DNA of 51,202 nucleotides from Sedimentitalea xiamensis. GTDB lineage: Bacteria; Pseudomonadota; Alphaproteobacteria; Rhodobacterales; Rhodobacteraceae. The notes under the pieces are model-generated. The model did no database searches. It worked only from the letters and a program-made list of their open reading frames with translations, and was not told the origin of the DNA. The translations under genes and the position numbers were made by a program. The first letter of the stretch is position 1. Every line of letters begins with the position of its first letter. The stretch covers positions 1 through 51,202 of the forward strand of contig NZ_JASNJE010000033.1 of the NCBI RefSeq assembly GCF_030164465.1, given 5' to 3'. Below, piece by piece: positions 35,565 through 44,291 of the stretch.

Positions 35565-37136
35565 TCAGGCGAAACCGAGGCGCTCGAAGCTCGAAAGAAG
35601 CTTCTGACGGTATTTCTCGTCCCGAAACGGAAAGGAATGAAAAAAATGTGCTGCGCGAGCATCGTCCCGCAACTGCCTTGTACGCGCCGCCCAACGCTCG
35701 GCCGTTGCCGTATTGCCAGCAAGCTCGTTTGCCGCGGCCGCAATCATCGGAATGAAGTAGTGCACGCCGGGTTCCTGATTTGCGCGTTCTGACAGGCGGA
35801 CCGCCTCCTGGTGGTCGTCACGCAGTATCGCCGACAACGCCAAGGTCGAGAACATCGCATATGCCAACGGATCAAGCGGGCTCAGCCGCAGCGCGGTCTT
35901 GCTGGCTTCCGCCCCGTCCTCCGCGTAGCCGCCAAGGACCTGCATCAACCCCAGATTATAGTGCGACTGCGCGAAATTCGGATTGATGGCCAAAGAGCGG
36001 CCGAACCAATCCATCCCTTCCTCCAAGGCGCCCTGAAGCCACTTCGCCCGTGCCATGTTGAAGGCGGCGAAGGGTTCCCGCGGGTCGATGGTCAGGGCCT
36101 TTTCCGCCGCTGCAATCGCGTCCGAGATCGGTTGCGCGCGGTCTTCCCCAAGCTGCATGAACGCGTTTTGCCAGTGAACGAAGGACTTCGCGGCATGGGC
36201 CCGCGCGAATTCGGGGTCGAGCGAGATGGCCGTGTCGAAATGTTCCCCGGCGACAAGATTGCTGCCGGTATCGAAGCGGTAGAGATGCGTGATGCCGAGA
36301 TGGAAATGCGTCCAGGCATCGAACTGCGCCTTGGACAGTTTCCGGGCCGACAAGGATTCGTGCTTGGGTATCTCCAGTTCGAGCGAGGAGATAATCGCCG
36401 AAACGATCTGCGACCGTTGCGTCTGAAGATCCGACAGGTTGCAGGCAAACCGCTCTGCCCAGATCAGACCGAAATCATCCGCGGATTGCAGTTCGACCGA
36501 GATCGTCGCCAGTTCTCCCACCGTCTCGACCATGCCGGTCACCAGATAGCGTACGGATAGGGCTGCCGCAATTTCGGCGGGGTCGGCTGTGTCCGGGTCG
36601 AACCGAAAAGACGAGCCGCGCGCGATCATGTGCAGCCAGCCAATCCGCGAGAGGCAGGTTATCAATTCAGCCGCAAGGGCAGAGGCGATCTGTGACGCCA
36701 ATCCCTCGCCGCCTACGCTTTGAAAACGCAGAACCGCGAGGCTGGGCCGGCCGGCGCCCGGTTGGTCGTTGTCCACAGGTGTTTCGCATGGTGTGGCTTC
36801 CGGCCCGGTGGCTGCGCGCGTAGGGGTCGGCTGCTCAAGCTCGGCGACAAAGCGAAATCCGCGCCCATGGATCGTTCGGATGGCGTTCTGGGTGCTGCCA
36901 TCATCGCCTACAGCACGGCGCGCCAGCTTGATCGAGGTCGAGACAGTAGCATCCGAAACATGGCGCCCGTCCCAGACGGCCTCGACCAGCTCGTCTCGTG
37001 TGACCACGCGATCGGCATGCGCGATCAGATGCGCGAGCACGGCAAAAGTCTGGCGCTCCACGTGAATCTGGCCGTCCGGCCCGATCAGTTCCGCGGTTCG
37101 CAGATCGAGTGTGTAGTCGCCGAAACGCCAGTACAT
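35565..37136 (-). CDS. Winged-helix regulator with TolB-like and TPR regions
   Basis: 523 residues. Residues 1-100 are an OmpR/PhoB-type winged-helix DNA-binding domain (FGDYTLDLRTAELIGPDGQIHVERQTFAVLAHLIAHADRVVTRDELVEAVW...IRTIHGRGFRFV). A TolB-like stretch follows (LAVLRFQSVGGEGLASQIASALAAELITCLSR...YLVTGMVETVGE), then TPR repeats to the end. There is no receiver domain and no membrane segment, so it is a CadC-like regulator lacking the membrane anchor. Except for the N-terminal module it matches the architecture of the cyclase at 31189-33066. It is divergent from the methyltransferase gene (148-bp spacer), which it may control. Confidence 0.88.
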   Translation of the reverse strand: MYWRFGDYTLDLRTAELIGPDGQIHVERQTFAVLAHLIAHADRVVTRDELVEAVWDGRHVSDATVSTSIKLARRAVGDDGSTQNAIRTIHGRGFRFVAELEQPTPTRAATGPEATPCETPVDNDQPGAGRPSLAVLRFQSVGGEGLASQIASALAAELITCLSRIGWLHMIARGSSFRFDPDTADPAEIAAALSVRYLVTGMVETVGELATISVELQSADDFGLIWAERFACNLSDLQTQRSQIVSAIISSLELEIPKHESLSARKLSKAQFDAWTHFHLGITHLYRFDTGSNLVAGEHFDTAISLDPEFARAHAAKSFVHWQNAFMQLGEDRAQPISDAIAAAEKALTIDPREPFAAFNMARAKWLQGALEEGMDWFGRSLAINPNFAQSHYNLGLMQVLGGYAEDGAEASKTALRLSPLDPLAYAMFSTLALSAILRDDHQEAVRLSERANQEPGVHYFIPMIAAAANELAGNTATAERWAARTRQLRDDARAAHFFHSFPFRDEKYRQKLLSSFERLGFA

Positions 37137-37284
37137 GCACAGAATCCTATGGGATTCCCGGTCAAACGCAAACGAAACTCACGAAAAAACCACACCGACC
37201 TCAAGCGGCATATCGCGGCATGGGCGACAAGGGGACCATCGAAACAACTGGCAGGTCGCCGGTTACAGAAAAGGAAACCATCTC

Positions 37285-38103
37285 ATGAATATCCAGACAG
37301 ACGTGGCCCCCGACTACACCGCCATCAAGGCCAAGCAGAACGGCGCCTGGGCCTCTGGCGACTATGCCGTCGTCGGCACCACGCTGCAGATCGTGGGCGA
37401 ACGCCTGGCCGAACGCCTCGATCTCGTCCCCGGCGCCTCCGTACTCGACGTTGCCGCTGGCAACGGCAATGCCACCCTCGCCTTCGCGCGCCGCTTTCAC
37501 GAGGTGACCTCCACCGACTACGTTCAGGATCTCCTCGACAAGGGCGAGGCGCGGGCGCGGGCCGAGGCGACGCGAGTGTCGTTTCAGATCGCCGATGCCG
37601 AGGCGCTGCCTTTCGCCGACGAAAGCTTCGATGCGACGGTTTCCACCTTCGGCGTCATGTTCGCCCCTAACCAGCAGGCTGCGGCGCGCGAACTGCTGCG
37701 GGTGATCCGCAAGGGCGGACGGATCGGTATGGCCAACTGGACGCCCGCGGGCTTCGTCGGCCAGCTCTTCAAGACGCTGGGCGGGCATGTGGCGCCACCG
37801 GCGGGCGTGAAATCTCCGGCGCTCTGGGGCGACGCGGCATGGCTCCACGAGACGTTCGAGGCGGCCGATGCGGTCGAAATCAAGTTGAAAACTTTCAACT
37901 TCCGCTACCGCGCCCCGGAACATTTCATCGACGTGTTCCGCACGCTCTATGGCCCCGTTCACAAGGCGTTCCTGGCGCTGGACGACACCGGACGCGCGGC
38001 GCTCGAGGCCGACATGCTGGCGCTGATCGATCGCTTCAACGTCGCGAGCGATGGTTCGGTGAAGATTCCCGGCGAATACGCCGAGGTCGCGATCCGGAAG
38101 TAA
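37285..38103 (+). CDS. SAM-dependent methyltransferase (class I)
   Basis: 272 residues from ATG at 37285, with AAGGA nine bases upstream; the open frame to 37135 lacks such a site. Motif I VLDVAAGNGNATLAFARR, the acidic residue after strand 2 (VTSTDYVQDLL) and IADAEALPFADESFDATVSTFGVMF (motifs post-I to II) place it in the class I (UbiE/Methyltransf_11-like) group. The substrate is unknown. It is divergent from the winged-helix-TPR regulator, which suggests local regulation by that protein. Confidence 0.9.
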   Translation: MNIQTDVAPDYTAIKAKQNGAWASGDYAVVGTTLQIVGERLAERLDLVPGASVLDVAAGNGNATLAFARRFHEVTSTDYVQDLLDKGEARARAEATRVSFQIADAEALPFADESFDATVSTFGVMFAPNQQAAARELLRVIRKGGRIGMANWTPAGFVGQLFKTLGGHVAPPAGVKSPALWGDAAWLHETFEAADAVEIKLKTFNFRYRAPEHFIDVFRTLYGPVHKAFLALDDTGRAALEADMLALIDRFNVASDGSVKIPGEYAEVAIRK

Positions 38104-38767
38104 ACGACCATGAAAACGCGCCGGTGCCAGATGGTACCGGTGCTGGATTCCCACCGGGAGATTGATATCTGGAGCTGTCATTATGGCGTGTTCAACGGTC
38201 GTAAATGGGAGCAGGAAATTTACCCGGTCGTTCGAAACTCGATCTTGGCCATGCATCGAGGTCGAGGTGCAATGTCTGTCCAGACGGTGATCGCTCGGGG
38301 CCGGCCACATTTGTGCTTGGATCCTGCGAAAGTTCACGCGCGAAACCGATCCAGACCGACTCCCCGAAGAGCCCTCATTTCTTGGCGTCAGGACCCGTTG
38401 ATTATTGCTTAGCTGTTCAGTCCCGGCAACTGTTGGACCAGATCGCCAACGAGTCTGTCTGGTTCTGACGTCCGAACTTTGCAAATCTTTTTGTAGGGGC
38501 TGGCCGCTGTGAGAATCGCCAGAAGTCATGGCGGAATAGTCCGCACGGATGCATCTGGTCGAACTGGTCCTGACACAATTCTTCTGCTTGCTCGGCAAAG
38601 CTGTGCAGGGAGACATGTGGCAGGACGTCGTCACGACCTATGCGTTGTTGGTTGCATCGTCCGTCGCGGAACCATCTTTGACAAACCGGCATCGGCCATG
38701 CCGGACGCCGAGCGATGATATCTCCGAACCGTGCAGGCGATGAATTCAAGGGAGAAACCCAACATTC
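38104..38767. other. 664-bp region without a convincing gene
   Basis: After the methyltransferase stop there is a small dyad at 38121-38140 (CCGGTGCCA/TGGTACCGG, one wobble, two-base loop) and then short open frames without recognisable families on either strand. A 100-codon frame at 38110-38412 has no ribosome site or known domain and is not called. The region probably contains decayed coding DNA next to the IS cluster. Confidence 0.5.
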
Positions 38768-39240
38768 GTATCCGTCCGCTGACGCCGCACTGACGGGCGG
38801 AATCCGAGGCTGATAGTGTCCACCATCGATAGTGGACATCATGAGGCACTCCATGGCGGGCAAGAAGGGCCAGAAGAAGCGGTTCTGGGCGGACGAAGAG
38901 AAGCGGTCGATCTGCGCGCAGGCTTTGGCCCCTGCCAAAGGCGCGGCCATACCTCGAGAACGGACAGCTGGAATTGGACAACAATATCTGCGAGCGGTCA
39001 ATCAGACCCCTGACCGTCGGCAGGAAAAATTACCTCTTCATGGGCTCAAAAGGTGGCGGCAAGGCCGCAGCGATCGCCTACACGCTCATCGAAACCGCCC
39101 GCATAAACGGCGTCAATCCCGAAGCTTGGCTTACATGGGTTCTCAAGCGTATCGCCGATCACAAGATCAACCGGCTCGACGAACTGCTTCCATGGAACTG
39201 GACGCCGCAATAGGCGTCAAGTGCGTAGTCGGACGGATAC
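38768..39240 (+). mobile_element. Internally deleted IS66-family derivative (473 bp)
   Basis: Both ends carry the same 11-bp inverted repeat GTATCCGTCCG (38768-38778 and, inverted, 39230-39240), with partial matching beyond. Inside, 38853 starts the IS66 TnpA N-terminus ([20 protein letters not shown]), which after about 25 codons joins, near 38930-38945, to the TnpC C-terminus in another frame ([34 protein letters not shown]...LDELLPWNW, ending at 39213). Nearly 2 kb of the normal element is missing. No 8-bp target duplication is visible. With both ends kept it resembles a MITE-like element that could move in trans. Confidence 0.75.
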
Positions 39241-39343
39241 GGAATATGGCCTCTGACTCAAAGTTGATGCACCTTGGTGGCTAAGATGCCGTGACGAGGC
39301 GTGCCCTGAGCAGATCTATGTTGGCGCGGCCATGGCTCCTCCT

Positions 39344-39824
39344 GGAGCTGTCAGACAGGTGCTGCCAGACTGACCTGCCCCCGAGGGTCCCTCGTTCATA
39401 ACGAGAGTCTGCGGGTCGGGTTGCCATTCTCGTCTTCCAGCGCCCGTAACTTCGCGACGTCCGACACTTCCATGCCGCCGTACTTCGACTTGAACTTGTA
39501 GAACGTACCCTGGCTGAGACCATGCTTGCGGCGCACCTCCGCTGTCGGCATCCCAGCCTCTTGTTCTTTGATCATCCCGATAATCTGGGCTTCCGTCAAA
39601 CGGCTCTTTCGCATTCGTTTGCTCCTTCAAAAGGTTGAGCAAACTCTACATCACAATGCGGGAGATTTCGGGGGACAGGTCAGGGAAACCGAATGTACAG
39701 CATCACCGCCAGGCGAATGATTTCGGGGCTGCTGTGAAAGCCCTTGAACGGGTCAGGTTTTGTCATGAGTGAAAGCTACGAAACTGCCCTGCCCGCCTCA
39801 ACTCAAATCCTTCTGACAAGGCCC
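39344..39824 (-). mobile_element. IS6 remnant, copy F, split by an IS3-type derivative
   Basis: A left-end-like GGAGCTGTCAGAC is at 39344-39356. The right part (39683-39824) encodes the reversed transposase start (MTKPDPFKGFHSSPEII..., cut where the IS3-type element begins) and ends with the inverted right terminus GGCCTTGTCAGAAGG. The middle is replaced by the 312-bp IS3-type derivative, so most of the transposase gene is gone. Confidence 0.7.
39371..39682 (-). mobile_element. Internally deleted IS3-family (IS407-like) derivative, 312 bp
   Basis: It begins TGACCTGCCCCCGAGGG at 39371 and ends, inverted, with TGACCTGTCCCCCGAAATC reading leftward from 39682. Inside, the minus strand encodes an OrfA start at 39614 (MRKSRLTEAQIIGMIKEQEAGMPTAEVRRKHGLSQGTFYKFK), which after about 60 codons runs into the opposite end of the element and stops at 39396. 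The rest of orfA and all of orfB are absent. No 4-bp target duplication is seen. The orphan terminus at 2774-2810 is from the same element type. Confidence 0.78.
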
Positions 39825-39843
39825 TGACGTCAGACAGCCGGAC

Positions 39844-40293
39844 CTACCCTAGCAAGGGTTCGTAAACCGGAGTGAGTGCTTCACGGTCGTCGAGATTGGC
39901 CGTCGCAAAATAAATTGCGCCAAGCTGGCGATTTACGACAAAAAAGGTCAAATTTCCTTCCTTGATTTCAGGAGGCTTGATCGCGCTGAAATCGGGGGCT
40001 GCGTAGTTGGACAGTTGGAAGGTACCCTCGACCCAATCGGCGTCAGGATCTTCGGAGGCGAGGCGCTGCTTGTACCAATCGGCAAAGGCCGCAGTGTCTT
40101 CAATGATTGCATAGGTTTGCTCATGCGCCAAATGGTTCAGGGCCTTGGCGCACTGATTTGCGCTCGCCGCATCTTTCAGGCCGGGCACCAACTCCAGCAA
40201 TGCCTTGGGATCCTCGGCTTCGATCCCGTCAACAATAACGACAGGTGCGCCCTCATCATCAAACGAAAGCAATATCTGGGGGGCCTGAGCCAT
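39844..40293 (-). CDS. Hypothetical protein, third gene of the 1297-residue protein operon
   Basis: 149 residues, ribosome site AGGAAGAGGA before the ATG. The N-terminus MAQAPQILLSFDDEGAPVVIVDGIEAEDPKALLELVPGL is followed by a helical middle and a beta-rich end (NLTFFVVNRQLGAIYFATANL). It is acidic and has no signal peptide or membrane segment. I do not recognise the family. It starts 38 bp after the large gene, so it is probably cotranscribed. A small acidic partner beside a large multidomain protein could be a chaperone, adaptor or immunity protein; this is inference. Its stop lies only 20 bp from the right end of IS6 copy F. Confidence 0.78.
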   Translation of the reverse strand: MAQAPQILLSFDDEGAPVVIVDGIEAEDPKALLELVPGLKDAASANQCAKALNHLAHEQTYAIIEDTAAFADWYKQRLASEDPDADWVEGTFQLSNYAAPDFSAIKPPEIKEGNLTFFVVNRQLGAIYFATANLDDREALTPVYEPLLG

Positions 40294-40331
40294 TCTGCGT
40301 CCTCTTCCTTACACCGTTTCGTCGCGGTTGA

Positions 40332-43300
40332 TCATTCGGTCTTGTCCCACAGGGTATCGATCCATTTTCGGTCTTCCGGAGTGAGTTCCCCGCCGGGTTC
40401 CTTCTTCCGCCAGAGCCTGAGTTCGCCGGTTGTCGGGTCGGGCATTGCAACAAAGAACGTATGGGTTCGTTCGTCGCCCCAGTTGGTATCCGCAACCAGA
40501 ACCTGCGGGCTCCCCAGATCATTGGCGAGTTCGCTCAGCATTGCATCGTTCGTTGATTTTTCGAAAGCGTCCACCATTTTGGCCAGTTTCTTGCGGAATT
40601 CATCGACCGCGGCCAACTGCTCTTCACGAACCTTGTTCTCAAGAGCGGTCGTGGAAACCGTCGCGCCGTTCTTTTCCTGTTCAAGCTTCCATTCATCGGC
40701 TTTCTCTTGCGGCGTCTTTTGCGCGGCCTTCCATTTGTCGGCGGCGCGACGCGCCCGCTTCTTGTCAAATTCCTTGGATGCACGCGCGACCGCGGCCAGT
40801 ATCTCTGCAGGCTTCAGATCGGTCTTGGGGCGTTCGGTTTTCGCGGCCTTGGAAAGCTCGTCACGAAGGGCTTCATCGCTCTCGTTCGCCAGCATTTCCT
40901 TGATCTTCTTGTCGTAGAGATGCGCGGCCCGTTCCGCTGACAGGGTCTTGTCGGAAATGGCCTTGCCGGGATCGATGACCTTGGTCTGAATATTCGTCGC
41001 CGTTTCAGCGGGTGTCGCTCCATGCAGGTCCTGCATCGTATGTTCCCCCGGACGGCTCTTTGCCGAGGGCAGCGCATTGAAGGAGTGAATGCCACTTGTT
41101 CCGATATTGATGAATTGCTCGGTCGAGCCAGAAACCAAGTCCACGAGGCCGGTGAGAACTTCCTTGGTTCGGGCACCTTCGTTGGGCGGTGCGTTCTTGT
41201 CGGGTATCGCGCCAACCACCGTTTCAGTTGCCGGTGATCCGCCAAACAGTGCCTTGGTCGGGTCGAGTTCCATACCGCCGGATGTCAACTCCCATGGCTT
41301 GTACTTGCCCGGGCAGACCGCGTTGATGAACGCGTCGGACTTGATATGCGCGATGATCGCGAGGCCTTCAGTGGATGTCTTGTCGACAGACAACGCTTTG
41401 AGCGCAGATTCGGTCATCTCGGCGATGAACTGCTCTTTGGTCGTGATCGGGTCGCCCTTGGGGGCACCGAACGCATCGACGGGCTGAATCCGATAGCGCC
41501 CCGTCGACGACGAACCATCGCTGGAATCGGTGATTTTGGACGTCGGATCGTATTGAAAGTTGAAATCCGAACCAATGGCCATCCTGAGATTCGCCTGCGC
41601 GGCCCGCGTTTTGAGCTCGTCGGTGCCAGCCACGGATTCGATGACCTTGCCCAGCCCATTGGGTGTAAACAGGTTCCTGCGGAGCGTATTGCGTTCCCGG
41701 CTGCCGGTCTGGGTGGCAGCGGCAGAAGCAACGCTGAATTCCCAGCTTTGGATCAACGGGTTGCCGCCTTCGTTCAGCTTGGTCACCGCCGGAACCTTCA
41801 GGCCGGTTGCCGATGTGAAAGTGCCCTTTCCGGCAATTTCGGCAAACCCCTTCAGGGCTTCTTCCGGTTTCTCGTGCCGCAGCCTGCGGGCCGGGGCGGT
41901 GGTGAAGCACGAACCCACCGGACCCTGATCCATCGGCGTGAAAAATGCCGAAAGCACAGCCTGGCGGGCGTCGGTGTCGGTCAGGGGCGCCGTGACGCCC
42001 ATGGTCTTGCAAACGAGGTTGGTTCCTGCCGAGTTCGAGGGGGTCTTGACACCGTTTATCACCGCCTCACAGGCATTTTTGGTCGCCCCGTTCTGAAGCG
42101 CCTTCTGGGTCTCAAACGCATGCAGCGCCAGCGAAGGCGTTGCGTTACGCAGGATGTCCGGATTGTACATAAGGTCCGCGATAGCGTTCTTGGCCTTGTC
42201 CGAAGTCGGGTCGAACGTGCCATCTTCGGCCAGCATGGCACCGCCAAGCGCTTTGCTTCGTTCCGTGGCCAATTCAGGGAATGTGCCGGCAAGCGGACCA
42301 AGCGTGCCGGTCTCGAACTGACGTCCGGATTTGAGATAGCTATCTATCCCAGCGTAGAAATCCGGGCCGATATGGTCACCAGACTTGAGCAGGTTCTCGG
42401 CATAGATCCGGGCATTTTCTTCGCTCATTGATTTGCCGCCGGCCTTGAAACCCCGCGCGACCTGATTGCAGATTGGGGCGATCACCTTGGCAATCTGATC
42501 CGGGTCTCTTGATCGTTGAGCGAGATCGATCACGCTGTCTGCCAGCAGCGGATCCTTTTGGTAGGCAGCGATCAGTTTCTCGGCCGAACTATCCTTGAAA
42601 GGCCTGCCTGCATCGGGAGCAAGAGGCCCAAAGGCCAGCGACTGGGACAGCTTTTCCTTGGCGATAATCGCATTGTTGATCTTGCTTGCGTCTTTCTCTG
42701 CCTGGAGAGCCACGCGGTAATCTGCCACTGCGGCCTTGACTGCGAGTTCTTTCGCAGCGATCTGTTCTTCGTTATCTTCCGGCAGGGCCTTGGCCTTGTG
42801 CCATTCCGATATAGCCGCTGATTTATCCTCGCGGGCTTGGGTGAGGTTCTCGTTGATCTTGGCGACCAGCTCCGGGGTCACGCCCTCTTCACCGATGATC
42901 GCATCGAAGCTCGCCAAGCTCTCGCGGGCCTTGGCAGCGGCCTTGGGGCTCTTGGCGGCAAGGGCGGAGACCTTTTCGGCCGTTCGGATCAGCGTCGCCA
43001 GCGCGTCGCAGGCACGCTGCGCCTTGGCAAAGTCTGCCGGGGACGGCCAGTCGCCCGACATGGCGGTTGCCGCCCGGTCGCGTTCCGCTTTCATGCCGTT
43101 CTGTTCGGCCTCTGTCGCTCCATCGGGGTTCGTCAGGAGGGCCAGTGCCTCGAGCATCTTGGTCTTGTCATCTGCGATCGCCAGTTTCGCCTGCTCAATC
43201 TCGGGTTTCAGGTCATTGAGGGCCTTGATAGCGTCGGCGCTGTCCTTTGCAGTGGTCTTGCTGATCGGATCGTTGGATTTGTCCAGGATCGCCTTTACGC

Positions 43301-44225
43301 GCGTATCATCGGCCGGCAGCGGCTTGACCGCGTCCTGAAACTCCCGAACCGCGTCGGCAAGTTCCTTGACCATGGTGGCGTCGAGTTTCCTGGCTTCCTC
43401 GATCAGTACCGAAAGCGTCACGACCGCTGCCGGCACGTCCTTTGCCTCGGTCGCTTTCAGGGCTGAAGTCGCGCGCGACTCCAGATTTTGCCGTCGGAGA
43501 TCGGCCGACGGAAGAGCGGACACCGCCTCCTGAAACAGGCGAACCGCTTCGGGATGTTCCTCGATGAGGTCCTTGACCAGAGATCCGGCCTCTTCTGTCA
43601 ATTCGGTCAAGGTCCTGGTGGCGCTCGCTTGATCCTTCGCGAGCGTGGCGCCAAGCGGGCCTTCCGCGCGCGACGCGAGATGCTGCACGCGGGCTTCCTC
43701 GGGGGGCAAGGCCTTCATCGCCTCCTGATAGAGACCGACGGCTGACTTGTGTTCCTCCCCGATTGTGGTTGTGAGTTTTGATGCCTCGGCCTGCAACCCG
43801 CTCAGCAGAGCAACCGCACCCTGCTTGTCTTTGGGCGTTTCCGCCGCCAAAGGGGCAGAAGCGCGCGAGCCAATATCAAGCGCCCTAGGATCTTCACCGG
43901 GCAACGCGGCGAATGCTTCGTTGAAAACACGAACGGCGTCGGCAAATTCCGTGCCTGTCGCCTCACCAAGTTGCGATGCCCCTTTGAACGAGACTTGCAG
44001 AGGTTGCATGCCGGCGGCCGCGCGGATTCGGGCAACCGCCTCAACATGTTTCTTATCGATAGACTTGACAATTCGGATGAGTTCTTTCGCCTCGGCCTCA
44101 ATGCCGGAATCGCTTCCTCCAGCGGCTGCCAAACGCTGGTGAACGTCGACGAAGTCCTCTTCATAGAACGCGATGTGCGGATTAGCTGCGCATTGTGCGA
44201 TCCATTTTGCTAATGTGTCCAGCAT
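40332..44225 (-). CDS. 1297-residue protein: 65-aa repeats and papain-like Cys motif
   Basis: Start at 44225 (MLDTLAKWIAQ), with AGGA eight bases upstream. Residues 93-352 are four tandem 65-residue helical repeats. Coiled-coil-prone helices follow to about residue 550. A globular domain includes DQGPVGSCFTTAPA with the Cys at residue 773, like the QGxCGSCW box at the N-side of papain-type catalytic sites. A Lys/Glu-rich coiled stretch lies around residues 1090-1220. The C-terminus has VADTNWGDERTHTFFVAMPDP with Asn 1248 and His 1255, which could supply the remaining catalytic residues. No signal peptide or membrane segment is seen. I recognise no named family. A cysteine-peptidase-type effector or toxin is plausible but unproven. 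It is the middle gene of a three-gene leftward operon. Confidence 0.82.
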   Translation of the reverse strand: MLDTLAKWIAQCAANPHIAFYEEDFVDVHQRLAAAGGSDSGIEAEAKELIRIVKSIDKKHVEAVARIRAAAGMQPLQVSFKGASQLGEATGTEFADAVRVFNEAFAALPGEDPRALDIGSRASAPLAAETPKDKQGAVALLSGLQAEASKLTTTIGEEHKSAVGLYQEAMKALPPEEARVQHLASRAEGPLGATLAKDQASATRTLTELTEEAGSLVKDLIEEHPEAVRLFQEAVSALPSADLRRQNLESRATSALKATEAKDVPAAVVTLSVLIEEARKLDATMVKELADAVREFQDAVKPLPADDTRVKAILDKSNDPISKTTAKDSADAIKALNDLKPEIEQAKLAIADDKTKMLEALALLTNPDGATEAEQNGMKAERDRAATAMSGDWPSPADFAKAQRACDALATLIRTAEKVSALAAKSPKAAAKARESLASFDAIIGEEGVTPELVAKINENLTQAREDKSAAISEWHKAKALPEDNEEQIAAKELAVKAAVADYRVALQAEKDASKINNAIIAKEKLSQSLAFGPLAPDAGRPFKDSSAEKLIAAYQKDPLLADSVIDLAQRSRDPDQIAKVIAPICNQVARGFKAGGKSMSEENARIYAENLLKSGDHIGPDFYAGIDSYLKSGRQFETGTLGPLAGTFPELATERSKALGGAMLAEDGTFDPTSDKAKNAIADLMYNPDILRNATPSLALHAFETQKALQNGATKNACEAVINGVKTPSNSAGTNLVCKTMGVTAPLTDTDARQAVLSAFFTPMDQGPVGSCFTTAPARRLRHEKPEEALKGFAEIAGKGTFTSATGLKVPAVTKLNEGGNPLIQSWEFSVASAAATQTGSRERNTLRRNLFTPNGLGKVIESVAGTDELKTRAAQANLRMAIGSDFNFQYDPTSKITDSSDGSSSTGRYRIQPVDAFGAPKGDPITTKEQFIAEMTESALKALSVDKTSTEGLAIIAHIKSDAFINAVCPGKYKPWELTSGGMELDPTKALFGGSPATETVVGAIPDKNAPPNEGARTKEVLTGLVDLVSGSTEQFINIGTSGIHSFNALPSAKSRPGEHTMQDLHGATPAETATNIQTKVIDPGKAISDKTLSAERAAHLYDKKIKEMLANESDEALRDELSKAAKTERPKTDLKPAEILAAVARASKEFDKKRARRAADKWKAAQKTPQEKADEWKLEQEKNGATVSTTALENKVREEQLAAVDEFRKKLAKMVDAFEKSTNDAMLSELANDLGSPQVLVADTNWGDERTHTFFVAMPDPTTGELRLWRKKEPGGELTPEDRKWIDTLWDKTE
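43170..43949 (-). repeat. Four tandem 195-bp units (65 residues each) in the large gene
   Basis: Units at residues 93-157, 158-222, 223-287 and 288-352 align without gaps at exactly 65 residues. Each follows the plan E-x3-AV-x-x(F/Y)-(N/Q)-(E/D)-A-x3-LP near the start, an SRA or similar at positions 28-30, a K(D) at 40-41 and a long helix to the end. A shorter partial unit precedes the first. Protein identity between units is moderate, so the duplication is old. Confidence 0.85.
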
Positions 44226-44291
44226 CTGTCGTTCCTGGTTCTGAAGCAGCCGAGGCTCCACTTGCCCCCGGCGACGCAAGTGAATTCGGCA

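Noticed and set aside
38110-38412. 100-codon plus-strand frame after the methyltransferase
   Set aside because: No ribosome site, no family, poor codon pattern toward the end; left as unassigned DNA.
37201-38634. 477-codon minus-strand frame opposite the methyltransferase
   Set aside because: Mostly antisense to the methyltransferase, and its own part beyond 38103 shows no recognisable domain.
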